NCBI RefSeq assembly: GCF_003340475.1
Contig: NZ_QBKA01000002.1
Span: 443,501 to 507,500, forward strand
Direction of reading: 5' to 3'
Source: Alteripontixanthobacter maritimus
Lineage (GTDB): Bacteria; Pseudomonadota; Alphaproteobacteria; Sphingomonadales; Sphingomonadaceae
Length of the DNA stretch: 64,000 nucleotides
In this document: piece by piece, positions 37,522 to 46,782 of the stretch
Layout: each line of letters opens with the position of its first letter
How positions within the stretch are numbered: position 1 is the first letter of the stretch
The notes under the pieces: generated by a model
Told to the model about the DNA's origin: nothing
What the model saw: only the letters and a program-made list of their open reading frames with translations
Databases searched by the model: none
Position numbers and translations under genes: made by a program

Positions 37522-38553
37522 ATGGTACCAGCAATTTTCGGCATCGCAGGCGCGCAGTTGAGCGCAGACGAACGCGCGTTCTTCAAGGCCGCCGATCCGG
37601 CAGGCTACATTCTGTTCGGGCGCAATTGCGAAACCCGCGACCAGATGCGCGCTTTGACAGATTCTATCCGCGAATTGCACGGGCGCGACGACGTACTTAT
37701 CAGCATCGATCAGGAAGGTGGCCGCGTAGCGCGCATGAAGCCGCCCGAATGGCCCGGCTTCCCCGCTGGCGAGATTTTCGACAAGCTTTACCAGATCGCA
37801 CCCGCCACGGCGATCGAAGCAGCCCGCATCAATGCCGAGGCGCTGGGCAGATCGCTGGCCGAAGTGGGTGTGAATGTGGACTATTACCCCTCGCTCGATG
37901 TGCGCCAGGCTGGTGCGCATGACGTGATCGGGGATCGTGCCCTGGGCAGCGAACCGATGCAGGTTGCCGCTCTTGGGCGGGCGATTCTGGACGGGTTGGA
38001 GAGGGCCGGCGTGGTTGGCTGCATCAAGCACATGCCGGGCCACGGGCGCACCACCACCGACACGCACAAGGAAATGCCCACGGTCACCGCGACCGAGGCG
38101 GAACTCGAAATCGACCTCGAACCGTTTCGTACCCTGTCGCATGCGCCCATCGGCATGACCGGGCACTTGCTGTTCACTGCATGGGATGCGGACAACGCAG
38201 CCACACAATCGCGCTTCGTCGTGCAGGACATCATCCGCGGCAAAATCGGTTTTGACGGACTGCTGCTGACCGACGATATCGATATGGAGGCGCTGTCCGG
38301 CACGGTCCCCGAGCGCAGCGAACGTGCACTTGCGGCGGGTTGCGATCTCACACTGAATTGCTGGGCGAAGCTCGATGACATGACCGGGATCGCGCAGCGT
38401 AATCCGCAGATATCTGAGGAAAGCCGCGCTCGACTTGATCGCGCCATGGCACATGCCGGCAAACCGGCAGAGTCTGGCCCCATGGCGGAATTGTTCGAAC
38501 GGCGCGATAGCCTGCTGGCGCAAGTCGATAACGATGGGGTTCCCGACGCTTGA
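37522..38553 (+). CDS. nagZ: Beta-N-acetylhexosaminidase NagZ
   Basis: A 343-residue GH3 cytoplasmic glycosidase of peptidoglycan recycling, removing GlcNAc from muropeptides. Signatures: ISIDQEGGRVARM, the catalytic-loop IKHMPGHGRTTTDTHKEMP with His/Asp dyad, and the nucleophile region LLLTDDIDMEALSG (Asp in DDI). Length is right for NagZ. The upstream Shine-Dalgarno is weak. The stop overlaps the scpA TTG start by four bases. Confidence 0.96.
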   Translation: MVPAIFGIAGAQLSADERAFFKAADPAGYILFGRNCETRDQMRALTDSIRELHGRDDVLISIDQEGGRVARMKPPEWPGFPAGEIFDKLYQIAPATAIEAARINAEALGRSLAEVGVNVDYYPSLDVRQAGAHDVIGDRALGSEPMQVAALGRAILDGLERAGVVGCIKHMPGHGRTTTDTHKEMPTVTATEAELEIDLEPFRTLSHAPIGMTGHLLFTAWDADNAATQSRFVVQDIIRGKIGFDGLLLTDDIDMEALSGTVPERSERALAAGCDLTLNCWAKLDDMTGIAQRNPQISEESRARLDRAMAHAGKPAESGPMAELFERRDSLLAQVDNDGVPDA

Positions 38554-39410
38554 ATGAGAACCTGCTCATCACGGGATCGGAACCGGCTGCCGTTCAGGAC
38601 GAGCCCGAGAGTGATGGTGGGAAGGGTAATTGGCGCGGGATCGCCGCACCGGGCACAACCGATGACGGATCGTTATACCTGGCGATAGACGGGTGGGAGG
38701 GTCCGTTGGACCTGCTTCTGGATCTCGCCCGCCGCCAAAAGGTGGACTTGCGCGCAATTTCGATACTAGCGCTAGTCGACCAGTATCTCGACCATATCGA
38801 CCGGGCAGGCGCGCTGCAGCTGGAGCTTGCGGCCGATTACCTGGTTATGGCAGCATGGCTCGCATATCTCAAATCATCCCTCCTGTTGCCGAAGGAAGAA
38901 CAGGAGGAGCCGGGTCCGGAAGAACTGGCGTTACGCCTGCAATTGCGGCTCCAGCGCCTCGGCGCCATGCGCGAGGCGGCGGCGCGTCTGATGACCCGCG
39001 ACCGGATCGGACGCGATGTGTTCCGCCGGCCCGCGCCCGAGGGATTGCGCACCGATCGCAAGACGGTGTGGCAATGCGACAGCTTCGCGCTGATGCAGGC
39101 CTATGGACAGGTAAAGGCGCGCACGGCGCCTGCCATCCACATGGTGCGCGACCGTGCGGTGATGACGCTCGACAGCGCGCTGGAGCGAGTTTCGGCCATG
39201 CTGGGCGTGACGCTGGACTGGCTGTCGCTGGAGGATTTCCTCCCGCCTCATGCCGAACCGCGCCTTCGTAAAAGCGCACTCGCGTCCAGCTTCGTGGCGG
39301 CGCTTGAACTGGCACGACTGCGCAAGGCGGAACTGGCGCAGGATGCGATCTTCGGTCCGCTGAGATTGCGGCGCCGGAAAGATGGTGCGCAGGCGAGCGC
39401 GACCTCATGA
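38550..39410 (+). CDS. scpA: Segregation and condensation protein A
   Basis: A 286-residue kleisin subunit of the SMC-ScpAB condensin. The N-terminal SMC-neck-binding part begins near residue 44 (GWEGPLDLLLDLARRQKVDL) and the C-terminal winged helix is near 225-270. The only usable start is TTG at 38550, overlapping the nagZ stop (TTGA); a nearby ATG at 38554 is out of frame. The first 40 residues are unusual and may be an artefact of a later, non-ATG start. Works with scpB downstream; the smc gene is not here. Confidence 0.93.
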   Translation: MNENLLITGSEPAAVQDEPESDGGKGNWRGIAAPGTTDDGSLYLAIDGWEGPLDLLLDLARRQKVDLRAISILALVDQYLDHIDRAGALQLELAADYLVMAAWLAYLKSSLLLPKEEQEEPGPEELALRLQLRLQRLGAMREAAARLMTRDRIGRDVFRRPAPEGLRTDRKTVWQCDSFALMQAYGQVKARTAPAIHMVRDRAVMTLDSALERVSAMLGVTLDWLSLEDFLPPHAEPRLRKSALASSFVAALELARLRKAELAQDAIFGPLRLRRRKDGAQASATS

Positions 39411-40036
39411 ACAGCGAACCGGATGTAATGGTCCGCGCGGTCGAGGCGACGCTGTTCGCTTCGGAAGATCCTATGAGCGCCGAGCAACTGGCAACCCATC
39501 TGGGCGATGCAGCCTTGCGGGATGTCCGAGATGCGCTGCATCAACTGGCGCGGGATTATGCAGGCCGGGGCATCGCATTGGTGGAACGCGCGGGTCGCTG
39601 GCATTTTCAGACAGCGCCCGATCTGGCCCACCTCCTGCGCCGTGAACGCGAACAGGTCCGCCGCCTGAGCCGCGCCGGTACCGAAGTGCTGGCCATCATC
39701 GCTTATCATGAACCGGTCAGCCGGGCGGATATCGAATCGATTCGTGGGGTGCAAACCGCGAAAGGTACACTCGACGTGCTGATGGAAGCTGGCTGGGTAA
39801 AGGTCGCTGGTCGCCGTGAGGTCCCGGGCCGCCCGGTGATCTATGCTACAACACCGGAATTCCTGGCACATTTCGGGCTCGCATCGCGGCGTGATTTGCC
39901 GGGCATCGACGAATTGCGCGCGACGGGAATGCTCGATCCGGTAGACGAGGCGTTCGACGCCCTGATGGAAGATGACCCCGCCGACGCTGAGAGGGCAGGC
40001 AAGGATCGCGACCGAGAAACCGAATTGCGGGGCTGA
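39407..40036 (+). CDS. scpB: Segregation and condensation protein B
   Basis: A 209-residue ScpB with two winged-helix domains: the first at about 5-85 (VEATLFASEDPMSAEQLATH) and the second at about 90-165 (LAIIAYHEPVSRADIESIRG, PGRPVIYATTPEFL). Dimeric ScpB binds ScpA in the condensin complex. The ATG overlaps the scpA stop by four bases. The acidic/basic C-terminal tail is normal. Confidence 0.95.
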   Translation: MNSEPDVMVRAVEATLFASEDPMSAEQLATHLGDAALRDVRDALHQLARDYAGRGIALVERAGRWHFQTAPDLAHLLRREREQVRRLSRAGTEVLAIIAYHEPVSRADIESIRGVQTAKGTLDVLMEAGWVKVAGRREVPGRPVIYATTPEFLAHFGLASRRDLPGIDELRATGMLDPVDEAFDALMEDDPADAERAGKDRDRETELRG

Positions 40037-40093
40037 CTGGCGCTTGGCCCACTGTGCCCCTATATCAAGCGCAGGCAATGAGAGAGAGTTCCT

Positions 40094-40357
40094 ATGGGCG
40101 GTATCGGCATCTGGCAAATCCTGATCGTGGCGCTGGTCATCCTCGTGCTATTCGGGCGTGGGCGGATTTCTGAAATGATGGGCGATTTCGGCAAGGGCAT
40201 CAAAAGCTTCAAGCAGGGCATGGGCGACGAGGAAAAGTCGCATGACGAGAAGGCGGTTGCATCTCGCATCGAAGGGCCGTCTCACGAAGCCAAACCTGCC
40301 GGCGAAGCTGCACAGGACCCTCAGCCTGCACCCAATGATAAAACCCGCGCCAACTGA
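40094..40357 (+). CDS. tatA: Sec-independent translocase subunit TatA
   Basis: An 87-residue TatA. One N-terminal membrane helix (IWQILIVALVILVLFGRGRI) with the FGRGRI hinge, then an amphipathic helix (MMGDFGKGIKSFKQGM) and a charged tail. TatA oligomers form the pathway for folded proteins across the inner membrane. GAGAGAG precedes the start. It is followed by tatB after 28 bases. Confidence 0.96.
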   Translation: MGGIGIWQILIVALVILVLFGRGRISEMMGDFGKGIKSFKQGMGDEEKSHDEKAVASRIEGPSHEAKPAGEAAQDPQPAPNDKTRAN

Positions 40358-40385
40358 CATTTCCGTAGCGCGGGTCTGCTGAGCC

Positions 40386-40844
40386 ATGTTCGATATCGGC
40401 GCCTTCGAGCTACTGCTGGTGGTGGTGGTGGCGATCCTTGTGATCGGTCCGAAAGACATGCCCGCTGCCCTGCGCACGGCCGGACGCTGGATCGGCAAGG
40501 TGCGACGCGTGTCCAACCATTTCCGCAGCGGTATCGATACCATGATCCGCGAGGCGGAACTGGAGGATATGGATGCCAAATGGAAAGCGCAGAACGAACG
40601 CATCATGCGCGAGCACCCCGGTGGAAAGGACGCCGTGATCGGCGATGCGGACGAGTTGGCCGGAGAGGCTTCACCGATCATGGAGCCTCTTGCAGCACCT
40701 GAGCCAGCTTCTGAAAATGCGTCTGTACCACCGGCGCCAGATAGCGTTGACGACCCTGCGATAGCACGACCTGACGAGGAACCGGGACTGCCGTTTGGTA
40801 ACTCCAACCCTCGCGGTCCTGTGCGCGGTCCGGCCGAGGACTGA
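40386..40844 (+). CDS. tatB: Sec-independent translocase subunit TatB
   Basis: A 152-residue TatB: MFDIGAFELLLVVVVAILVIGPKDMP gives the single N-terminal membrane helix ending in the GP hinge (split here for length: helix residues 6-20, hinge IGPKDMP). The amphipathic helix and a long proline/alanine-rich acidic tail follow. With TatC it forms the receptor for twin-arginine signal peptides. Two bases before tatC. Confidence 0.95.
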   Translation: MFDIGAFELLLVVVVAILVIGPKDMPAALRTAGRWIGKVRRVSNHFRSGIDTMIREAELEDMDAKWKAQNERIMREHPGGKDAVIGDADELAGEASPIMEPLAAPEPASENASVPPAPDSVDDPAIARPDEEPGLPFGNSNPRGPVRGPAED

Positions 40845-40846
40845 GC

Positions 40847-41692
40847 ATGGCATTCGGCATCAGCGAAATCGACGACAGCCAGGCTCCATTGATGGACCAC
40901 TTGGTCGAGCTGCGCGGCCGGTTGCTGCGTTGCGTGCTGGCACTGGCGATATTCTTCTGCATCAGCCTGTATTTTGCCGACTATATTCTGGGCTTCCTGA
41001 TTCGCCCGTTGACCGATGCCTTTCCCGCAGGGGAGGGGCGTCTGATCTTCACCAAGCTGTACGAGGTGTTTTTCGTCGAGCTGAAGGTGGCGCTATTCAG
41101 CGGGTTCGTGCTGGCATTTCCGATTATCGCGAACCAGTTATGGGCGTTCGTCGCGCCAGGGCTGTATGTGAAGGAAAAGCGGGCGTTCCTGCCTTTCATC
41201 CTAGCCACTCCGGTGCTGTTCACGCTGGGCGCTTCGCTCGCCTACTTTGTCGTGATGCCGACCGCATTTCGCTGGTTCCTGGATTTCGAAGGGTCCGCCG
41301 GTGGGCTGCAGATCGACGCATTGCCAGCAGCGGGCGATTATTTATCGCTGGTCATGCAGTTCATACTGGCATTCGGGGTCAGCTTCCTGTTGCCGGTACT
41401 GCTGTTGTTGTTGAACCGCGCAGGGATCGTCAGCCGCCAGCAACTCGCAGGGGCACGGCGCTACGTAATCGTGGGCGCAGTTGCGGTTGCCGCAATCATC
41501 ACGCCGCCCGATCCGGGATCGCAATTGTTGCTGGCGGTGCCGCTATTGCTACTGTTCGAGGGATCGCTGCTGATCATGCGTTTCACCGATCGCAGAACAG
41601 CGCAGAAAGAGAGTGTCGAGCAGGCGCAACGGGAAGCCCCTGCGACAAAAGCAGCGCCTGCCGATGTTGAAGTAGAGCGCGACGCAGAATAG
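40847..41692 (+). CDS. tatC: Sec-independent translocase subunit TatC
   Basis: A 281-residue six-helix inner-membrane receptor of the Tat pathway. The signal-peptide-binding N-terminus (MDHLVELRGRLLR) and the periplasmic loop AFVAPGLYVKEKRAFLPF are typical, and so is FGVSFLLPVLLLLLNRAG. The C-terminal tail (about 255-281) is longer and charged, as in many sphingomonads. Last gene of the cluster; no clear terminator follows it on the plus strand. Confidence 0.96.
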   Translation: MAFGISEIDDSQAPLMDHLVELRGRLLRCVLALAIFFCISLYFADYILGFLIRPLTDAFPAGEGRLIFTKLYEVFFVELKVALFSGFVLAFPIIANQLWAFVAPGLYVKEKRAFLPFILATPVLFTLGASLAYFVVMPTAFRWFLDFEGSAGGLQIDALPAAGDYLSLVMQFILAFGVSFLLPVLLLLLNRAGIVSRQQLAGARRYVIVGAVAVAAIITPPDPGSQLLLAVPLLLLFEGSLLIMRFTDRRTAQKESVEQAQREAPATKAAPADVEVERDAE

Positions 41693-42091
41693 CCTTCGGA
41701 CCTAAGCCGCAGACTTGTCGGCGTCCAAAGCGCTCGCTGCATAATTATCCGCAAACGCGTGAAGGGTTGCGCGTGGCAAGAATATCGACGGCAGGCGGAG
41801 CGAGCCTATGTGAATTCGTGTCGGAAGTTTGGCGGTCCTTTGAGGCGGATAATCCTGGAGATAAAGTGCCTGTCGCCGCACCAGCCGATAAAATACCAAT
41901 GCCTTAATCAGTTTCGCACCTGACGGTAGGGTCCTTGAGCTCAAGCAACATGCGAAGTTCTCTATTGCACCCCACATGCCCAGAATTACGCGACCGCCGC
42001 GCCATGTCGGGCACCGTCGATACCTGACGCTCAAACACCCAATAGCAAAAAAGCCGCACCGGCAAAGCGGAGCGACCTTTTTAACAATCAG
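41693..42091 (-). other. Gap downstream of tatC without supported gene
   Basis: These roughly 400 bases are AT-richer than the surroundings. One minus-strand frame at 41702-42034 (110 codons) lacks a Shine-Dalgarno and a recognisable domain, and its basic, mixed translation looks like chance. An A-rich/T-rich bounded segment around 42048-42083 (AAAAAAGCCGC to CCTTTTT) might be a weak terminator. No tRNA seen. Confidence 0.4.
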
Positions 42092-42120
42092 ACAAAAGAA
42101 ACGGGGCCCGAAAGCCCCGT
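42092..42120 (-). terminator. Terminator of the small exported protein gene
   Basis: Read on minus, ACGGGGC (42120-42114) and GCCCCGT (42107-42101) make a 7-bp stem with a six-base loop, followed by TTTCTTTTG. It starts 25 bases after the stop of the 74-residue gene. Confidence 0.88.
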
Positions 42121-42144
42121 AACTCTTAAAACTGAAGCCAGAGC

Positions 42145-42369
42145 TTACTCGCTCAGTGCGTCGTCGTCGTCACCATCGGCAACGATGATGATACCAGCAA
42201 TTACCAGCGCAGCTGCGACGAGTGCAAGGATAACGCCCGTGCCATCTTCGTTATTACCAAGCTCATTCGTTTCGACGGCAGGTGCCACTGCAACGTCAGC
42301 TTGAGCGATTGCAGGTGCTGCTACCAGCGAGAGAGCAGCGGTAGCTGCAAGAACGTTACGAACCTTCAT
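42145..42369 (-). CDS. Small exported membrane protein, unknown function
   Basis: A 74-residue protein with a signal peptide (1 to about 23, ending PAIAQA). A short acidic, asparagine-rich part (NELGNNEDGTG) is followed by a second hydrophobic segment (about 47-64, ILALVAAALVIAGIIIV) and an Asp-rich C-terminus (DGDDDDALSE). After signal cleavage it would be a tiny inner-membrane protein with an acidic end. AAGGAG precedes the ATG, and it has its own promoter-like element and strong terminator, so it is a free-standing, probably well-expressed gene. I know similar small proteins in this order but no function. Confidence 0.8.
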   Translation of the reverse strand: MKVRNVLAATAALSLVAAPAIAQADVAVAPAVETNELGNNEDGTGVILALVAAALVIAGIIIVADGDDDDALSE

Positions 42370-42409
42370 TTCAATACTCCTTATGAGCTCTTGTGCTCAA
42401 TTCACCGCC

Positions 42410-42438
42410 TTATTACGCAGGCAAAACCTGTGACGCAA
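42410..42438 (-). promoter_or_regulatory. Promoter candidate of the 74-residue protein gene
   Basis: On minus, TTGCGT (42438-42433) and TAATAA (42415-42410) are separated by exactly 17 bases, a sigma-70-like arrangement about 40 bases before the ATG. TGAGC/GCTCA in the leader can pair as a small 5-bp hairpin just before AAGGAG. Confidence 0.35.
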
Positions 42439-42714
42439 GGCCTTTATGACAACAATTCTGACTTCTCAACGTTTTGACGCGCATCCAAACCAGACTGCCT
42501 TATCCCACCAACTTATCATCAGACTTGAAAATACGGATTAATATCCGCCGATCAGGCCCGTTTAAACGTAAATCACCCTATCGGGCGAAAGTCTTAAGGT
42601 TTCCCTCGTCCCGCGTGCGGTTATTTCGCAACTGCACAACGGAACTTGTCATGTCAACGACCTTCGCACCATCCAGTTCCCTGTTTCCAAGTAACAATCC
42701 GCCGTATCCGCCAG
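42439..42714. other. Intergenic stretch, no gene seen
   Basis: Between the small exported gene's promoter and the amidohydrolase stop the sequence is relatively AT-rich. It contains a 14-base palindrome, CGGATTAATATCCG (42534-42547). A plus-strand frame at 42474-42767 overlaps the amidohydrolase end and looks like chance. Confidence 0.4.
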
Positions 42715-44391
42715 TCACGGCGCTTCGTATAGCCGCTCACCATTTACCCACGTTTCAAACAGCTTAGTCTCGCGCAAATCGCGTGCATTGGCGAGCAGAG
42801 GGTCGCGGTCAAGCAACAGAAAATCAGCCCGCTCGCCCCTGACAAGCCGACCGAATCGCCCGTCCGCAAAACCTGCGTAAGCACCGTCCGACGTGAAAGC
42901 GGCAAGCGCAGCTTCGCGGCTGACGGTTTGCGATGGATACCATCCGCCGAAGGGCTCACCGTCGCTGTCGGTCCGGCTGATGGCGACTGCCAACCCGGCA
43001 AAGGGCTCGGGCGATTCGACCGGAGCGTCCGATCCGAAGGCCAGTTTCGCCCCGGTGGCGGCAATCGAACGCCAGGCGTAAGCCGCATCCAGCCGCGCTG
43101 TGCCAAGTCTAGCCTCGGCCATCAAACGGTCGGACGTCTGATGGACCGGCTGCATGGACGCGATGATACCATGTCTACCAAACTGGCCGAGGTCAGCAGG
43201 ATCGAGAATCTGCGCATGTTCGACGCGCCAGCGCCGGTCACCGGTATAGGTCGGAGCGAGCTCCTCGATCGCATAAAGCAGGTCGGCATTGGCGGCATCG
43301 CCGATGGCGTGGACTGCAATCTGGAACCGTTCTAGCGCGGCACGGCTCATCAAATTTCGCAGCTTCGTCGGGTCGATCATCGGCAGGCCGGTATTGCCGG
43401 CATCGTCGGAATAGGGCTGTTTGAGCCAAGCACCGCGCGAACCGAGCGCACCGTCGATCGACAGTTTGACGCCGTTCAGTCGCAGCCGGTCGTCATACAG
43501 CCACGGACCGGGGCCCGGGCCGCCGATCAGGGCCATCTGGTCCACCCCCTTGGCATAGGACATGATGCGAATTTTCAGCCGCCCGAGATCGCCTGCGCGG
43601 CGGAATGTCTGCCAGTCTTCAATATCGGTGCCCATGTCGGCGACGGCCGTCACGCCCATCGAAAGCAGCCGTTCCTGCGCCTTTGCGAAAGCCACATCGC
43701 GATCTGCCGCGCGCAGCTCAGGGACCACGGCGCGAATGAGGTTGGAGGCGTTGTCCACGAATACGCCTGCAGGTTTTCGCGATCCGGCAACGCGGATGAT
43801 CCGCCCGCCATCGGGATCGGCGGTCTTGGCAGTGATCCCCGCTCGCTCGATCGCATTACTGTTGGCCCAATGAGCGTGATTGTCCGCTCGTTCGAGGAAC
43901 ACTGGCCGGTCTGCCACAACGGCATCGAGATCCGCGGCCGTGGGAAAGCGGCCAAGGCCCCAAACTTCCTGGTTCCAGCCGCGCCCGATAATCCAGGGTA
44001 GCGAAGGGTTCTGCGCCGCGTAGGCGGAAATCATGGACAGCGCATCGTCCAGCGAGGTCGATCCCGACAAATCCAGCGTCATCGCCGCAATGCCCAAATC
44101 CATCACATGTAAATGCGAATCGATCATGCCGGGAACGAGATATTTTCCTTTGCCGTCCAAGGCGAAGTCAGGCTTCGCCGGCCGGTCGTCATTGCGGCGC
44201 AGCACCTGCCGGATACGTCCGTCGTCGTCGATCCACAGCCCAGTGAAGCGTTCTACCTCCCCATCCTTGCCGATGGTGATTCCCTGCACGTTATCGACCA
44301 GCGTATCTGCTGCGGCGGGCGTGGCCATCCCTGCAATAGCCAACCCGAAGGACAAAGTGGTGGCAGCGCTCAGGGCGCGAATCGAGATCAT
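42715..44391 (-). CDS. Secreted amidohydrolase, YtcJ type
   Basis: A 558-residue metal-dependent hydrolase of the amidohydrolase_3 family. A signal peptide (about 1-28, TPAAADT) marks export. Then come a beta-sandwich start, the first metal-binding site DSHLHVMD, a central TIM barrel with VHAIGDAAN and VEHAQILDP histidines, the catalytic Asp region FGSDAPVESPEPF, and the C-terminal ADFLLLDRDPL. Substrates of YtcJ-like enzymes are mostly unknown. ATG overlaps the stop of the broken dehydrogenase gene by four bases, so the two were an operon. Confidence 0.9.
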   Translation of the reverse strand: MISIRALSAATTLSFGLAIAGMATPAAADTLVDNVQGITIGKDGEVERFTGLWIDDDGRIRQVLRRNDDRPAKPDFALDGKGKYLVPGMIDSHLHVMDLGIAAMTLDLSGSTSLDDALSMISAYAAQNPSLPWIIGRGWNQEVWGLGRFPTAADLDAVVADRPVFLERADNHAHWANSNAIERAGITAKTADPDGGRIIRVAGSRKPAGVFVDNASNLIRAVVPELRAADRDVAFAKAQERLLSMGVTAVADMGTDIEDWQTFRRAGDLGRLKIRIMSYAKGVDQMALIGGPGPGPWLYDDRLRLNGVKLSIDGALGSRGAWLKQPYSDDAGNTGLPMIDPTKLRNLMSRAALERFQIAVHAIGDAANADLLYAIEELAPTYTGDRRWRVEHAQILDPADLGQFGRHGIIASMQPVHQTSDRLMAEARLGTARLDAAYAWRSIAATGAKLAFGSDAPVESPEPFAGLAVAISRTDSDGEPFGGWYPSQTVSREAALAAFTSDGAYAGFADGRFGRLVRGERADFLLLDRDPLLANARDLRETKLFETWVNGERLYEAP

Positions 44392-45301
44392 CGGTTTTCT
44401 CCTTCTGGCAGATGCCGGATAAGGGCACTGGTATCCTGCCGCGCGCCGCCATCGGACTGCACGCGGGCATAGAACTGGTCCACCAGCGCAGTCACCGGCG
44501 CGCTAAGGCCGAGGCGCTTTGCCTCGTCCAGCGCATGTCCCAAATCCTTGCGCATCCAGTCGATTGCGAAGCCGTGGTCGAATTCGCCTTTCGTCATGGT
44601 GGACCACCGGTTGTCCATCTGCCAGCTCTGCGCAGCGCCGCCGGAGATCGCTTCGAACACGCGTTCGGTGTCGAGGTCGGCAGCCTGCGCCAGCCGGATC
44701 GCTTCCGACAGCCCGCCGAGCACTCCGGCAATGCACATCTGGTTTGCCATCTTGGTCGTCTGGCCCGCGCCCGCGCCGCCGACATGGACAATGCGTGCAG
44801 CGTAGCATTCCATCAGCGGCACCGCGCGCGCCATAGCTTCCTCGCTACTTCCGCACATGATGGCGAGCTTGCCGTTTTCCGCGCCTGCCTGTCCCCCGAG
44901 ACCGGGGCATCGATCGCGTGCAGTCCGCGCGTCGCGGCAGACGCCTCGAGGTGCTGCGCCATTCGCGCAGAGATGGTGGTGTGATCGATGAAAATTGCAC
45001 CGGTATCCATGGCATCGAACGCGCCATATGGACCCAGAGCGATGGCCTCTACATCCGCATCATCGCCGACGCAGGCGAAAACGAATTCGGCGTTTGCCGC
45101 AGCCTTGGCAGGCGTTTCCGCGACCGTGACGTCCAGCCCTTCACCAGCATAGCGCGCCTGCCATTCCTGTGCAGTAGCCTTGGTGCGGTTATAGGCCGTT
45201 ACCGTGTGCCCTGCTCGCGCGAGATGGGCGGCCATCGGCCCACCCATTACGCCAAGGCCGAGGAACGCGACGGTATGTTTCGTTGATTTCACGTCAGTCA
45301 T
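44388..45301 (-). pseudogene. 3-hydroxyisobutyrate dehydrogenase-family gene with one-base frameshift
   Basis: The first part (from ATG 45301) encodes a Rossmann NAD-binding domain (FLGLGVMGGPMAAHLARAG) up to the substrate-binding motif DAPVSG. There the frame changes, and the rest (catalytic Lys in GAGQTTKMANQM, C-terminal helices) continues in another frame to 44388. The shift is at a run of five C at 44893-44897. With a sixth C the motif would read APVSGGQAGAENGKLAIMCG, as in the family, and the whole gene would be 915 bases, 304 residues. No second difference is apparent, so either a recent inactivating deletion or a sequencing error in a homopolymer is likely. It is downstream-coupled to the amidohydrolase and divergent from ilvA. 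Confidence 0.88.
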
Positions 45302-45415
45302 TTCGCCGTTGGTGAAGAGGATATGCGCGCCATGCAAGTTTTCACCGCCAGCGGTGTGAGCGATCGTTGCGGCAAAGCTTTGCCGAGCGGCACAAAGCGG
45401 ACTAGGGATTGGTTC

Positions 45416-46684
45416 ATGACTACCGCAAGTACCGACAAGCCCGCCTCTTCGCCTTTGGCTATACATAGCGCCGCGGACCTCACCATCGAGGACATCCGCG
45501 CCGCTGCCGACCGCATCCATGGTGCGGTCGTCCGCACGCCCACGCTGCACAGCAAGACGCTGTCCGACATCACCGAAGCGGATGTGTGGCTGAAATTCGA
45601 GAACCTGCAATTTACCGCTGCGTATAAGGAACGCGGTGCGCTAAACGCGTTGCTGTTGATGGATGAAGAACGACGCTCGCGCGGAGTGATCGCAGCTTCT
45701 GCCGGGAATCACAGCCAGGGCCTGTCCTATCACGGCACGCGGCTGGGCGTGCCGGTCACCATTGTCATGCCGCGCACCACGCCCACGGTTAAAGTAATGC
45801 AGACCGAAAGCGTGGGCGGTAATGTGGTGCTTCACGGCGAAACATTCGACGATGCCTACAAACATGCCCGCCAGCTGGAACAGGAAATGGGGCTGACATT
45901 CGTCCACCCGTTCGATCATCCGCATGTTGCGGCAGGCGCGGGCACAGTGGCGCTGGAGATGTTCGAGGACGCGCCCGATCTCGATTGCATCATCACGCCG
46001 ATTGGCGGCGGCGGGCTGATTAGCGGCATGTCCACCGTTGCGCGCGCACTGTATCCGGACATGGATGTCATCGGCGTGCAGGCCGAGCTGTTCCCGTCCA
46101 TGTACATGTCGATGCGCGGCGAGGACCTGCCTTGCGGCGGCGACACGCTGGCGGAAGGTATCGCGGTGAAGGCACCGGGCGATTTTACCTCGTCGGTGAT
46201 TCGCGACAGGGTGGACGACATCCTGCTCGTCAGCGAAAATGCGCTGGAGGAAGCAGTGTCGCTCCTGCTGCAAATCGAAAAGACCGTGGTCGAGGGCGCG
46301 GGCTCTGCCGGATTGGCGGCGCTCCTGACCAACAAGGAACGGTTCGCTGGCAAGACCATCGGCCTGGTCCTGTGCGGCGGAAATATCGACACCCGCCTGC
46401 TAGCCAATGTGCTGCTGCGTGACCTGGCCCGTTCCGGCAGGCTGGCACGGCTACGGATTACCTTGCAGGACCGGCCGGGCGCCCTGTTCAAGGTTATGCG
46501 CGAATTCGAGGCGCACAACGTGAATATCATCGAGATATATCACCAGCGCATCTTTACGTCCTTGCCAGCCAAGGGGCTGGTGACGGATATCGAGTGCGAA
46601 GCGCGCGACCGGGCGCAACTGGACGCGTTGATAACCGCATTGCGAACCAAGAACTACACAGTCGCGGCCGTGGAATCGAACTGA
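45416..46684 (+). CDS. ilvA: Threonine ammonia-lyase
   Basis: A 422-residue PLP enzyme deaminating threonine to 2-oxobutyrate for isoleucine synthesis or catabolism. The PLP lysine is Lys71 (FTAAYKERG), the glycine phosphate loop is ITPIGGGGLISGMS, and a single C-terminal ACT domain (LRITLQDRPGALFKVMREFE) suggests allosteric control. One ACT domain and this length match the shorter form rather than the E. coli biosynthetic IlvA. Start 45416 follows AGGGA; a start at 45323 adds 31 unconserved residues. Confidence 0.94.
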   Translation: MTTASTDKPASSPLAIHSAADLTIEDIRAAADRIHGAVVRTPTLHSKTLSDITEADVWLKFENLQFTAAYKERGALNALLLMDEERRSRGVIAASAGNHSQGLSYHGTRLGVPVTIVMPRTTPTVKVMQTESVGGNVVLHGETFDDAYKHARQLEQEMGLTFVHPFDHPHVAAGAGTVALEMFEDAPDLDCIITPIGGGGLISGMSTVARALYPDMDVIGVQAELFPSMYMSMRGEDLPCGGDTLAEGIAVKAPGDFTSSVIRDRVDDILLVSENALEEAVSLLLQIEKTVVEGAGSAGLAALLTNKERFAGKTIGLVLCGGNIDTRLLANVLLRDLARSGRLARLRITLQDRPGALFKVMREFEAHNVNIIEIYHQRIFTSLPAKGLVTDIECEARDRAQLDALITALRTKNYTVAAVESN

Positions 46685-46782
46685 ATTCCGGGGCCAGGCT
46701 CCGACCGTTCATACCCGGTACGGATGTCGGCCATTATCGGGACAGCTGTTGAGATTAACCATCGAACGCGTCTTATTTGTGG

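Noticed and set aside
36656-41692. Genomic island in the argS-tatC region
   Set aside because: Gene order and composition are typical core genome for the order.
41702-42034. 110-codon minus-strand frame after tatC
   Set aside because: No ribosome binding site, no domain, atypical codon use; kept only as a note in the gap entry.
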